A DNA stretch of 64,000 nucleotides, taken from positions 1 through 64,000 of the forward strand of contig CAKZUB010000065.1 in assembly GCA_937921505.1 (NCBI GenBank), read 5' to 3'. Every line of letters starts with the position of its first letter. Positions within the stretch are counted from its first letter, which is position 1. This DNA is from an uncultured Clostridia bacterium. GTDB taxonomy: Bacteria; Bacillota; Clostridia; Lachnospirales; Cellulosilyticaceae. This document shows positions 25,922 to 34,332 of the stretch, in pieces. Position numbers and translations under genes: made by a program. The notes under the pieces are model-generated. The model was given only the letters and a program-made list of their open reading frames with translations. It was not told the origin of the DNA and did not search any database.

Positions 25922-26422
25922 TTGAAGGCTACTTCCAACATTTTATTTATACTAGGACTTCTTCTTGTGTTTGTTGTATCAGCTTTTATGTTAGTTTTAA
26001 TAGGGGCAGATGCTTATAAAAAGATAGCAAGGGATATGGAGAGCAATTTTGAAAGACGTACCCCCATTTCGTATATAACGGCTAAGATAAGAGGCGCAGA
26101 TCAAAAAGGACAAGTAATGATTGTGTCTAAAGAAGGATACGATGTACTTGTACTTGGACAAACCTTAGATGGTGTAGAGTATGAGACTTGGATCTATGCC
26201 TATGAAGGGCAATTGTACGAAGCTTTTATTGAAAAAGGCACACCTATAGCGCTTGCAGATGGCATGGGTATGATAGAAGTACAAGGGCTAAAAATGGAAG
26301 AACAAAAGGATCGTTTGCTGAGATTTGAAGCTATGGATCATTTAGGTAAGACACTAGAGCTTGTTATAAGCTTAAGAAGTGAGCCAAAAGGAGTATCTGT
26401 ATCAAGTAAAGGAGAGTCGTGA
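25922..26422 (+). CDS. pilus-operon membrane protein, unknown
   Basis: I do not recognise this 166-residue protein. It has one N-terminal membrane helix (about residues 6-28) and a predicted external beta-rich domain. The start is the TTG at 25922: AGGAGGTG lies six bases upstream and no nearer in-frame ATG fits, so this start is set by the ribosome binding site. There is no Gly-Phe-type prepilin cleavage site. The gene begins two bases after its upstream neighbour and its stop overlaps the next start. Likely a minor filament or assembly component. Confidence 0.6.
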   Translation: MKATSNILFILGLLLVFVVSAFMLVLIGADAYKKIARDMESNFERRTPISYITAKIRGADQKGQVMIVSKEGYDVLVLGQTLDGVEYETWIYAYEGQLYEAFIEKGTPIALADGMGMIEVQGLKMEEQKDRLLRFEAMDHLGKTLELVISLRSEPKGVSVSSKGES

Positions 26423-26916
26423 TGAAGATGAATATACCCGCGCGTTCTCGTGCATTTTTAGTAGAATTTATAATCGTTATACTTTTTTTTTCTATAGCTT
26501 CAGCCATTATAGTACGTGTCTTTGCAGCTGCGGATAGCTTGAGGCAAAAGGCCAATGACCTGACCATTGTCACTGCAAAAGTACAAAGTATAGCTGAATA
26601 TGCAAAAGTCAGTAAATCCCAGGAAGATTATATGCGAGGCTTAAAAAAGCTAGGTGCGGTAAAAGAAGGTAAGGATAAAGAGCACTATATATTTTACTAT
26701 AATAAAGACTGGCAGCAACAGCCGGCAAACTTAGAACATACCTATAGCATCGTTGTGGTATGCAATACTAAGGCCTTTAGAGAAGGCGAACTGCTGCAAG
26801 TACTTATTAATGCAAGCAAAGTAAATGGGCATCTAATGAATAAAGAAAATAATAAGCCACTAAGTGAAATCTATAACCTGCAGGCAGCTAAATATTATCC
26901 TAAATCAAATCACTAG
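26422..26916 (+). CDS. pilin-like membrane protein
   Basis: About 164 residues from the ATG at 26422, whose A is the last base of the preceding TGA stop; a GTG at 26419 is nearer the AAGGAG site and possible. The N terminus KMNIPARSRAFLVEFIIVIL is pseudopilin-like: a basic leader, Ala followed by Phe, a Glu at +4 and a long hydrophobic helix running into AADSLRQKANDL. The remainder is a small polar domain. This is the best prepilin candidate in the operon, with Ala rather than Gly before the cleavage point. Unknown otherwise. Confidence 0.6.
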   Translation: MKMNIPARSRAFLVEFIIVILFFSIASAIIVRVFAAADSLRQKANDLTIVTAKVQSIAEYAKVSKSQEDYMRGLKKLGAVKEGKDKEHYIFYYNKDWQQQPANLEHTYSIVVVCNTKAFREGELLQVLINASKVNGHLMNKENNKPLSEIYNLQAAKYYPKSNH

Positions 26917-26929
26917 GGAGGACTATAAC

Positions 26930-27418
26930 ATGCGCAGAACGATTAAAATGTCAATGGGAGTGGGGGCGTCTTCACTCATTATGATTTTTGTAGTGCTAGC
27001 TGCAGTTACACTGGCAACCCTGGCTCTAGGGACAGCTCACGCAGATTATAAACTCGCTATGAAGTCTGCAAAGGGCGTCTCGCAGTTTTATAAAGCCGAT
27101 AGCAAGGCGGAGGAGATCTTAGCACATATTGATAAGGTCTTAAGGTATACGGCAGTAAGTAACCTTGAAAAAGAGCTTTTAGCAATACCAGGGGTAGCCA
27201 TAAAAGATACACGAGAAGATACTATAGAAGACAGGCATATTGTCTATGAAGTACCCATAAATGATAGACAGATACTAAGTGTAATCCTAGAGGTTAATGA
27301 GTCTGCCAAATTAAGTCAGCTAAGCTATAATATCATAGCTTGGCAAGTAGTAAACTACGTAGAATGGGATTACGATGAAGGTGGACTTGGATTTGAAGAT
27401 ATCATAATAGAAGAGTAG
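26930..27418 (+). CDS. pilus-operon membrane protein, unknown
   Basis: A 162-residue protein starting at 26930, where AGGGAGGA stands at the right distance; a longer in-frame start at 26864 would overlap the preceding gene and has no site. The N terminus MRRTIKMSMGVGASSLIMIF continues as a hydrophobic helix to about residue 37 and then an Ala-rich amphipathic stretch. There is no conserved glutamate. A mixed alpha/beta external domain follows. It ends 11 bases before the ATPase gene. Function unassigned, probably a filament or export component. Confidence 0.6.
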   Translation: MRRTIKMSMGVGASSLIMIFVVLAAVTLATLALGTAHADYKLAMKSAKGVSQFYKADSKAEEILAHIDKVLRYTAVSNLEKELLAIPGVAIKDTREDTIEDRHIVYEVPINDRQILSVILEVNESAKLSQLSYNIIAWQVVNYVEWDYDEGGLGFEDIIIEE

Positions 27419-27429
27419 GGGTGCAGTAG

Positions 27430-28488
27430 ATGGATATAGAAGAAATGTTTAAAGGCGCAGCTTTACAAGAAGTAGCAGATATATTTGTAGTAGCGGGGCT
27501 TCCGCTTTCGTTTAAAATACATGGAAAGATTACACCTCAAGGGGTAGAAAGGTTAATGCCAAAAGATACCAGAGAGATCATTCATGCTATCTATGCTCTT
27601 GCAGGCAGAGAGATTAATAAATTTTTGCAAGAAGGGGATGATGATTTTTCTTTCTCAATCAACCATGTAGGCAGATTTAGAGTCAATGCTTATAAGCAAA
27701 GAGGCTCTGAGGCTGCTGTTATTAGAGTTGTAAAATTTGAACTTCCAGATGGAAAAAAACTTGGGATTCCAAAAGAGGTTATGGAGCTCTATCAAAAAAC
27801 AAAGGGACTTATTTTAGTAACAGGTCCAGCAGGCAGTGGCAAATCTACTACACTTTCTTGCATGATAGATAAGATTAATAAAACACGCAGCTGCCATGTT
27901 ATTACGCTAGAAGACCCTATAGAATTTATACATAAACATGATAAGAGTATTGTAAGTCAAAGAGAGATTGTAACGGATACCATTAGCTATGTACAAGGCC
28001 TAAGGGCGGCGCTTAGAGAATCCCCAGATGTTATTTTACTTGGAGAAATGAGAGACTTTGAGACAATTAACATTGCAATGACAGCTGCTGAAACAGGACA
28101 ATTGGTATTTGCAACACTTCATACTCTAGGGGCTGCAAATACCATAGACCGGATTATAGATGTCTTTCCAGCCACCCAACAACAACAAATACGTATTCAG
28201 TTATCTATGGTGCTTCAAGCAGTTGTGTCGCAACAGCTTATACCTACTTTAGAAGGGCAGCTAGCACCAGCGTTTGAGGTAATGTTTGTAAATAGTGCTA
28301 TTCGCAATATGATTAGAGAGTCTAAAGTACATCAAATTGATTCCATCATGTATGCTTCAGCTGAGTCAGGAATGAGAAATATGGATGCCAGTCTTTTAAA
28401 GCTTTATCAAAGTGGTATCATTTCAGCAGAGCATGCAAGACTTTATAGTACAAACTACGAGACTATGTGCAAGAAAATAAAATTATAA
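27430..28488 (+). CDS. PilT-like ATPase of a type IV filament system
   Basis: Cytosolic hexameric secretion ATPase of the GspE/PilT family, 352 residues. Walker A is GPAGSGKSTT, the Asp box region is ITLEDPIEFIH, and Walker B plus the His box are visible (VILLGEMRD, then ATLHTLGAANTIDR). The size and the absence of the long N-terminal and zinc-binding segments of PilB place it with PilT, the retraction ATPase. It is the only ATPase in the operon, so it may power both directions or partner with a distant PilB. It ends convergently, overlapping the stop of the HlyIII gene by six bases. Confidence 0.92.
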   Translation: MDIEEMFKGAALQEVADIFVVAGLPLSFKIHGKITPQGVERLMPKDTREIIHAIYALAGREINKFLQEGDDDFSFSINHVGRFRVNAYKQRGSEAAVIRVVKFELPDGKKLGIPKEVMELYQKTKGLILVTGPAGSGKSTTLSCMIDKINKTRSCHVITLEDPIEFIHKHDKSIVSQREIVTDTISYVQGLRAALRESPDVILLGEMRDFETINIAMTAAETGQLVFATLHTLGAANTIDRIIDVFPATQQQQIRIQLSMVLQAVVSQQLIPTLEGQLAPAFEVMFVNSAIRNMIRESKVHQIDSIMYASAESGMRNMDASLLKLYQSGIISAEHARLYSTNYETMCKKIKL

Positions 28489-29130
28489 GACATATCTAAG
28501 GACTGCCCAGTAATGGCAAGCGCTTCCAAGAAGGACAAAGATATGAAAGATCTCATGAAATCCAAAGTCTTTAAAGAGATTAGGTTTTTTAAGTCCGTAT
28601 ATAATGCCACCTATAGTGTACATAACACCACCTAAGGCTAAAAATAGAAATCCACCAAATGACAAAGACGTATAAAGGGGCTTTAGAGCAAATAAAGCAA
28701 TCCATCCCATCCCTATATAGAAAAAGGTAGAAAGCCATCTGGGCATAGTAATCCAACAGATCTTAAGTGTAATACCAACAAGTGCTAGCGTCCATACTGT
28801 AATAATAATGCTCCATTTCCATACGCCAGTTAAAGAAAGTAAACAAAAAGGAGTATAAGAACCTGCTATTAATATAAAAATCATAGAGTGATCTAGCTTT
28901 TTGAGTCTTAAGAGTACATCGTCTGTTGACTTAACTAAGTGATAGATACCACTTGTTGTGTACAACAGAACAAGGCTGGTACCAAATATAAGAATAGAAG
29001 CAATAGGTGTTATGCTAAAAGCAGTATCATTTTTATAGGAAACAAGTAAGAATAATGTACCTATAAGTGAAAGTATAGCGCCTATTAAGTGGGTTAAAGC
29101 ATTAATGGGTTCTCTCATATAACGTCTCAT
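28483..29130 (-). CDS. hemolysin III / PAQR family membrane protein
   Basis: Seven-helix membrane protein of the YqfA/HlyIII family, 215 residues from the ATG at 29130. The upstream in-frame region is longer, but only this start has a ribosome binding site (AGGAGATG) and gives the family N terminus REPINALTHLIGA. Conserved features include SGIYHLVKSTDD with the metal-binding His, the central Asp-His segment KKLDHSMIFILIAGSYTPFC, and the C-terminal GFHEIFHIFVLLGSACHYWA with paired histidines. The biochemical role of bacterial members is unsettled. It faces the pilT gene with overlapping stops and no terminator between. Confidence 0.9.
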   Translation of the reverse strand: MRRYMREPINALTHLIGAILSLIGTLFLLVSYKNDTAFSITPIASILIFGTSLVLLYTTSGIYHLVKSTDDVLLRLKKLDHSMIFILIAGSYTPFCLLSLTGVWKWSIIITVWTLALVGITLKICWITMPRWLSTFFYIGMGWIALFALKPLYTSLSFGGFLFLALGGVMYTIGGIIYGLKKPNLFKDFGFHEIFHIFVLLGSACHYWAVLRYVL

Positions 29131-29293
29131 AAAATCATCTCCTAGTGTTATTAAGTAGTTATGAAAACTACTTGTTATTATATTTGTAATATAACATAGT
29201 GTGAGGGAGTAAGTCAATAGAGTCAGAGGAAAAAATTCTTGATTTTTAAAAGTAGCTTGTGTATGATAAATACAAGAAAGTAGGAGGGTGTAA

Positions 29294-29866
29294 ATGGAGG
29301 AAAAAAAATTAAATGAAATTATAAAAGAGCTAGAACTTGGCGAGAGTATAGAGCTTATCAGTATTCCAAACATAGACCTTTATATGGATCAGATTATAAC
29401 CCTTTTTGAAGATAAACTCACACACACCAAAAGAAATAAAAATGACAAACTGCTTACTAAGACAATGATTAATAACTACACTAAAGATAAACTGCTTATG
29501 CCAGCTGCTAAAAAGAAATATACAAAAGAACATATTATTCTTATGATTCTATTATATGAACTTAAGCATATTCTTACAATAGGTGATATTAAAGAGCTTT
29601 TTGGAGTTATTATTAAAGAGGATAAAGTAGACTCTAAAAAGCTTAGTAATATTTATCAAACCTATTTGAATTGTAAAGTAAAAGGGATAACAACATTTGA
29701 AGCTTCCGTAGAGGCAACAACTAGATCACTAACAGAAGAAATTCAAAAGATGGATTTAGGGAACGATCAGAAAATAGAAAATATGCTTCTTGCTATTATG
29801 CTTACCGAAAAAGCTACTTATTATAAGCGTTTAGCAGAAAAAATCATTGATGAAAAAATAAAGTAG
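29294..29866 (+). CDS. DUF1836 domain protein, probable transcriptional regulator
   Basis: A 190-residue protein matching the DUF1836 pattern: a MerR-like helix-turn-helix region about residues 55-85 (LTKTMINNYTKDKLLMPAAK, then KYTKEHIILMILLYELK) followed by a helical domain. Such proteins are common in Firmicutes and are presumed regulators with unknown ligands. The ribosome binding site is TAGGAGGG. It is divergent from hlyIII, with which it shares an AT-rich control region (29131-29293). A hairpin follows at 29943-29974. Confidence 0.75.
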   Translation: MEEKKLNEIIKELELGESIELISIPNIDLYMDQIITLFEDKLTHTKRNKNDKLLTKTMINNYTKDKLLMPAAKKKYTKEHIILMILLYELKHILTIGDIKELFGVIIKEDKVDSKKLSNIYQTYLNCKVKGITTFEASVEATTRSLTEEIQKMDLGNDQKIENMLLAIMLTEKATYYKRLAEKIIDEKIK

Positions 29867-29942
29867 CTATGCATTTTAAATAAAGATTTTTTAGTGCTAA
29901 ACTTACATTTATCGCATAAATATAATAGAGAAGAACATGAAG

Positions 29943-29974
29943 TGCTCAAAGTCTAAAGAGATAGATTTTGAGCA
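29943..29974 (+). terminator. hairpin between DUF1836 gene and S8-like gene
   Basis: TGCTCAAAGTCT and AGATTTTGAGCA pair imperfectly across an 8-base loop, followed by a mixed T/G run. It may terminate the DUF1836 transcript. A TATAAT-like element just upstream (about 29921) could place it in the leader of the next gene instead. Confidence 0.4.
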
Positions 29975-30017
29975 TTGTGTTGTTTAAAAGGATGGGCAAA
30001 GAGATGGGGGAACCTTA

Positions 30018-32438
30018 ATGAGAGTGATTGTCCAACATGAAGAAGAAATGGGGAGTTATCTAGCACAATATGCAACATGTATTGAACCTGTTTACCTAAA
30101 TTATAAAGTAGTAGATATCGAAGAAAGATACCTACCTTGGTTAAGTGAAATGACTCAGTATATAGAAGTGAATTTTAAGATTGAGTTACATAAAGAAAAA
30201 CATATGAGTGAGCTTAGTTTAAATAATAATGAGATGATTTTAGCCACTATAGGATCAAAAGATACCTATAATAGAATAGAGGCCTATTATAATATGAAGA
30301 CATATACTTTAGAGCCGACTGATAGAGTTATAGATGCTGCTACATATCAGTGGATCAATTGCTACAGTGAAAATGATGAAATAAATGCAGAAGAGTATAT
30401 GAGATGTATAGATTATTTAAGAACGCTCTCAAGTGAATGTCAAAAACCTGTTATTATTTATGCTAATATCTATGTGCCTGATGAGACATATCGCTATAGG
30501 GGCTTAACATATAAGATTATCAGTAACTATTTAGCAGATATAAATGGTGTGCTTATCACTAAGACGGTTAAAGATGAGATTTGGAAACACTATACGCCTA
30601 CTCAAAAGCCTTATGAGTTTTACCTAGATCATGCAATTTATCTAGAAGATTCTTTGAATGATACTGTAAAAAAAGTTATACCGCTCTTATATACTTCAAG
30701 GAATCAGGCTAGATTTAAAAACATTTATAAGCATAACAGGCCGGATAATAGCTTATACAGAAATAATGTTTTTTATCAAGCGATAAGCCCAGAACAAGAG
30801 GTTTATGTAGCGCTTACCCTAGGAGAATTCAGAAGACCAGAGGATTATCAGGCACTAGGGATAGAATATATTCCTTTGATAGGTGATTATGGTATGTTGT
30901 ATGCTAAAAGAAGAATCTTTGATGAGTTTGCAGAAATACTTAGACTAGAGGTTGCACACCCCTATTACATACCCATTTTAAGCTATCCTTACTGTGATAA
31001 AAATACTATAGCGCCAAATTTTTACTATGAAATTATTGAAGAAAAATTAACGTATAAAGGAAAAGGGGTTTATATCGGGGTCGTAGCAACAGATTATGTG
31101 GATTATACTAACCAGGTATTACGTACCAGGGATGGGGAGAGCCGGATAGCCTATATTTGGGAACAAGTACGAGCAAATACAGCAATACATTTTTCAAGAG
31201 AACAAATAGATGAAGCACTAAGAAGTCCAAACCCTGAACAGATCATTAGACTTCCAGAGGATGATAGTATAAGCACAATGGTACTGGGTATTGCAGGGGG
31301 AGAGAGTGAACTGCCTCATTACAGAGGCGTAGCAACAGAAGCCGAATTTATAGTGGCTAAAGTTAACACTGCGCCAGAAGCGTTTCAAAGGATATATGGA
31401 GGAATGCCAAGTAGAAAGGCTACTACGATGGCAGATATGCTTATCGCAGTTCTAGAGCTTGTAAATTTTGCAAGGCGGGAAGGTCGCCCGCTTGTACTAT
31501 GTCTCCCTTTTAATACTAATATTGATCCTCATGATGGATCGCTAGTACTTTATGAAATACTTGGACTTATAGCAGCGAGAGAGCGTGTTACTATTATAGT
31601 ACCAACTGGAGAAGAAGCAGATAAGATGCATCATTATAGTATTGGAGGTCAACAGCCACTTTTCACGACTGTCGATATCAATGTACAAAAGGAGAATCAA
31701 AACATAGTGGGTATTGCGTATCAAAAATTTGCAACTATTATCTCAGCATCTTTATACCCACCAGAAGCTCTTATAGACGAATTCGTTAACTTAAAGAGAC
31801 TAGGTATTACGCGTATGCAAGGAGCAGTCGTCTATTCTAATGGGTACAAAATAAGCCCTTTAAATGGATCAATTAGAATGCTCTTTAGAATAGAGGGACC
31901 TAGGGTAGGAACATGGAAAATCTTATTTGAACTAGATACTGAGCTGTCAAGTCAACTAGATATGTGGATTTCTCAGCAAGAACTTAATGAGTATATAACA
32001 CTTAGTCCTACTAGTCCTTTTATAACAATAGGGTCGCTTGCAAGTATTAATAATGTGATGTCGGTAGGTGGATATGATAAACATAATATGGTAGTACTTA
32101 GAAGTTCAGGGAGAGGGTATACTTGGGACAATAGAGTTAAGCCTCTTTTTATAACGCATGCGAGTCATATTACAGCCCCTTATGGGAGAGGGGAATGGGG
32201 ACAGGTAACAGGTACATTGGCAGCAGCAAGTATTATGGCAGGGGTAGCAGCTACTGTATATGATAAGTGTATTCAAGAACAAGCTTTTCCTTTTCCGAAT
32301 ACTTTAGTCATGAGCAGTATTATTTTAGGGATGATTACACAGTTTGAAGAGGTGGAGTATCCAAACCCTAGTCAGGGATATGGGATATTAGATATACAAG
32401 CACTTAATCATCTACTTACTGTTCCTTTTACTTTATAA
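30018..32438 (+). CDS. subtilisin-fold (S8) protein with all catalytic positions replaced
   Basis: An 806-residue protein whose second half (about 345-800) follows the fold of clostridial S8 peptidases of the CspB/CspC type: GKGVYIGVV, RDGESRIAYIWEQ, GIAGG, MHHYSIGG and a final GTLAAASIMAGVAA. By motif alignment the catalytic Asp is Ala357 (VATDY in place of IDTG), the His is Met421 (STMVLG in place of GTHVAG), the oxyanion Asn is Glu532 (TGEEA in place of AGNEG), and the Ser is Leu734 (GTL in place of GTS). Residues 1-340 form an additional domain I do not recognise. There is no signal peptide. Inactive S8 homologues such as C. difficile CspC take part in spore germination, and a binding or regulatory role is likely here. 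It is a single gene with a terminator. Confidence 0.75.
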   Translation: MRVIVQHEEEMGSYLAQYATCIEPVYLNYKVVDIEERYLPWLSEMTQYIEVNFKIELHKEKHMSELSLNNNEMILATIGSKDTYNRIEAYYNMKTYTLEPTDRVIDAATYQWINCYSENDEINAEEYMRCIDYLRTLSSECQKPVIIYANIYVPDETYRYRGLTYKIISNYLADINGVLITKTVKDEIWKHYTPTQKPYEFYLDHAIYLEDSLNDTVKKVIPLLYTSRNQARFKNIYKHNRPDNSLYRNNVFYQAISPEQEVYVALTLGEFRRPEDYQALGIEYIPLIGDYGMLYAKRRIFDEFAEILRLEVAHPYYIPILSYPYCDKNTIAPNFYYEIIEEKLTYKGKGVYIGVVATDYVDYTNQVLRTRDGESRIAYIWEQVRANTAIHFSREQIDEALRSPNPEQIIRLPEDDSISTMVLGIAGGESELPHYRGVATEAEFIVAKVNTAPEAFQRIYGGMPSRKATTMADMLIAVLELVNFARREGRPLVLCLPFNTNIDPHDGSLVLYEILGLIAARERVTIIVPTGEEADKMHHYSIGGQQPLFTTVDINVQKENQNIVGIAYQKFATIISASLYPPEALIDEFVNLKRLGITRMQGAVVYSNGYKISPLNGSIRMLFRIEGPRVGTWKILFELDTELSSQLDMWISQQELNEYITLSPTSPFITIGSLASINNVMSVGGYDKHNMVVLRSSGRGYTWDNRVKPLFITHASHITAPYGRGEWGQVTGTLAAASIMAGVAATVYDKCIQEQAFPFPNTLVMSSIILGMITQFEEVEYPNPSQGYGILDIQALNHLLTVPFTL

Positions 32439-32451
32439 ACATCCAAATTAA

Positions 32452-32498
32452 AAAACTGACCGAAGCATAACAATCTGCTCACTTGGTCAGTTTTCTAT
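32452..32498. terminator. terminator between S8-like gene and pckA
   Basis: Stem AAAACTGACC / GGTCAGTTTT flanked by A and T tracts, suitable for termination from both convergent genes. Confidence 0.75.
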
Positions 32499-32523
32499 TT
32501 GGAGGTGTATAGGATACTTAATA

Positions 32524-34185
32524 TTAAGCGTTTTTAGCTTCATCAACTACTTTTTGTAATGCAAAAAGTGCATCATCTGGCAGTTGATCAAATCCACCTT
32601 TTTCAGTTTTGCGCGATTGAATAAACACTACTCTGTCTTGCATACGTTTTTGCAATTGATCTGTATAATTTTTGTCTGATAAGTTTGGAACAAATCCAAC
32701 GATTTCCATGATTTCGATATCTGAGAATGGACCCCAAGGTGTGAAGGTTGCACTTCCTTCAATAATAGCTTCAAGGATGCCGAGTGTAATAGCTGGGGTT
32801 ACTTTTTTGCCCATAAAGTCGCCTGTATTTAAGATGTAACACTCTACATTGCGATTGGCAACTAAAGCTTTGAATTTATTATAATCATCGGCTAATGGAT
32901 ATGTTCTAAATGGATTAGCGTAGGGCTCAACTACTAATGCATTTGGATCTACGCCAGGAGCTAGTCTTTCAGCACTTGTGCGTTTTGTAGCAAGGGTTGC
33001 ACCCATTACAGATGCAAGTTCTGCACCGCTTAATTTAACAACTGGTGGGAGAGTTGGATCTTTCATTAACCAGAAGATTGCATTAACAGGTTCATCAAAT
33101 TTATTAACGCGGTTTGGCGACCAAAGAATAGATTTAACAGCACGCCCATTACCATTACGGATATCTTCTGTAACAGGGACAATACTGCCATCTGTATCAA
33201 CTGTAGCTCCGCAGTTTTGCATTGTAACAAGATATTTATTATCTTCACATGTAAGTGGATAATCTTGAGTTTTATCAAAGTAAGCTGGCTCGAGGGCTAT
33301 TGAAGAACCATCCAGTGTTGAAATAACAAAAGCATCATCATGAAGCACGGTAATATCGTATTTATCATTGTGACGAGCATGTGTGATAGTTGATTTTCCA
33401 GAACCTGAAAGACCAAATACACCTGCAACGAAGGACCTGCCACCTTCAAGATTATAACGTTTTTGCCCACCATGACAAGAGGCATAACCATGACGATTAG
33501 CAAGAGCCCAGGCAAGTGTTAATGTGCCTTTTTTGTGTTCGCCAAAGTACCTCATGCCTAAAATAGCTGCACAGTTATGTTGGGGATCAAAGAATGTAAG
33601 TCCCATTGGATGATCTGGATGTGACCAGTCTGGATCTGAGAATATGTAGATATCTCCTTCGCCCGCAATTTCTTTTGAATGAGCATACATTTGTGCAACT
33701 TCTTCATTGATTGCTTGAAAGTTAAGTAACCAAGAATACATGATATTTTCTTGATTTTCTGGAATACAAAGATGAGCTTTTACAGAGAAATCTTTATCAA
33801 GGCCTACTAAAGATTGGGCATGGTATAATTTTTTAAAACGTGATTTATAAATTGCTTCACATATTTTAAGGGCGTATTCGCCTTGACTCACCCCAGGTTC
33901 TCCCATAATTTTACGTGCAGCAGCGGCGCGGCCACTTACTGCGCCATCATTAAAAAGAAGGATTTTACTATCTTCATCAAGACCTAAAAGTTCTGGCTTA
34001 TAAACAGGTACATCTGTTACGACTGTACCAGGGGAGTTCTTAGCAAGCTTATAAGCTTCTTTTAATGAAGTTACAGGGAATACGTTGTTGCCGTAGAAAG
34101 CGGTTTCTATAGTTGTACGAATTGGATTGAAAATAGGGTTGTCAGAACCGATGTCGGTTCTAGGAAATTTTGCTCTTGTTGCCAT
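32524..34185 (-). CDS. pckA: phosphoenolpyruvate carboxykinase (ATP)
   Basis: Interconverts oxaloacetate and phosphoenolpyruvate using ATP/ADP, either for gluconeogenesis or, in fermenting anaerobes, to fix CO2 with ATP gain. The 553 residues show the kinase-1a P-loop GLSGSGKSTITH, the metal-binding VLHDDAFVI, the substrate segment FDPQHNCAAILGMRYFGEHK, and the conserved C-terminal TPWGPFSDIEIM. The length is normal for the ATP-type enzyme. A strong AAGGAGG lies before the ATG. It is transcribed alone. Confidence 0.93.
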   Translation of the reverse strand: MATRAKFPRTDIGSDNPIFNPIRTTIETAFYGNNVFPVTSLKEAYKLAKNSPGTVVTDVPVYKPELLGLDEDSKILLFNDGAVSGRAAAARKIMGEPGVSQGEYALKICEAIYKSRFKKLYHAQSLVGLDKDFSVKAHLCIPENQENIMYSWLLNFQAINEEVAQMYAHSKEIAGEGDIYIFSDPDWSHPDHPMGLTFFDPQHNCAAILGMRYFGEHKKGTLTLAWALANRHGYASCHGGQKRYNLEGGRSFVAGVFGLSGSGKSTITHARHNDKYDITVLHDDAFVISTLDGSSIALEPAYFDKTQDYPLTCEDNKYLVTMQNCGATVDTDGSIVPVTEDIRNGNGRAVKSILWSPNRVNKFDEPVNAIFWLMKDPTLPPVVKLSGAELASVMGATLATKRTSAERLAPGVDPNALVVEPYANPFRTYPLADDYNKFKALVANRNVECYILNTGDFMGKKVTPAITLGILEAIIEGSATFTPWGPFSDIEIMEIVGFVPNLSDKNYTDQLQKRMQDRVVFIQSRKTEKGGFDQLPDDALFALQKVVDEAKNA

Positions 34186-34332
34186 TAGAAAATCCTCCTT
34201 ATAATATTGAATTGATATAGTAGTTTACGCTATAAATAGGAAATTATTCCAATTTTTCTAGCATAATTATTTACCTTTCAATTATAAAATGTTAGATCGA
34301 AGAATATATTCTAAAAGGAAGAAGGTGAATAC

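Noticed and set aside
27430-28488. ATPase as a PilB-type extension motor or competence ComGA
   Set aside because: The length (352), short N terminus and lack of the zinc-binding segment fit PilT better.
28483-29373. Extended HlyIII reading frame starting at 29373
   Set aside because: The extra 81 residues have no ribosome binding site, overlap the divergent DUF1836 gene and are absent from the family; the start at 29130 fits.
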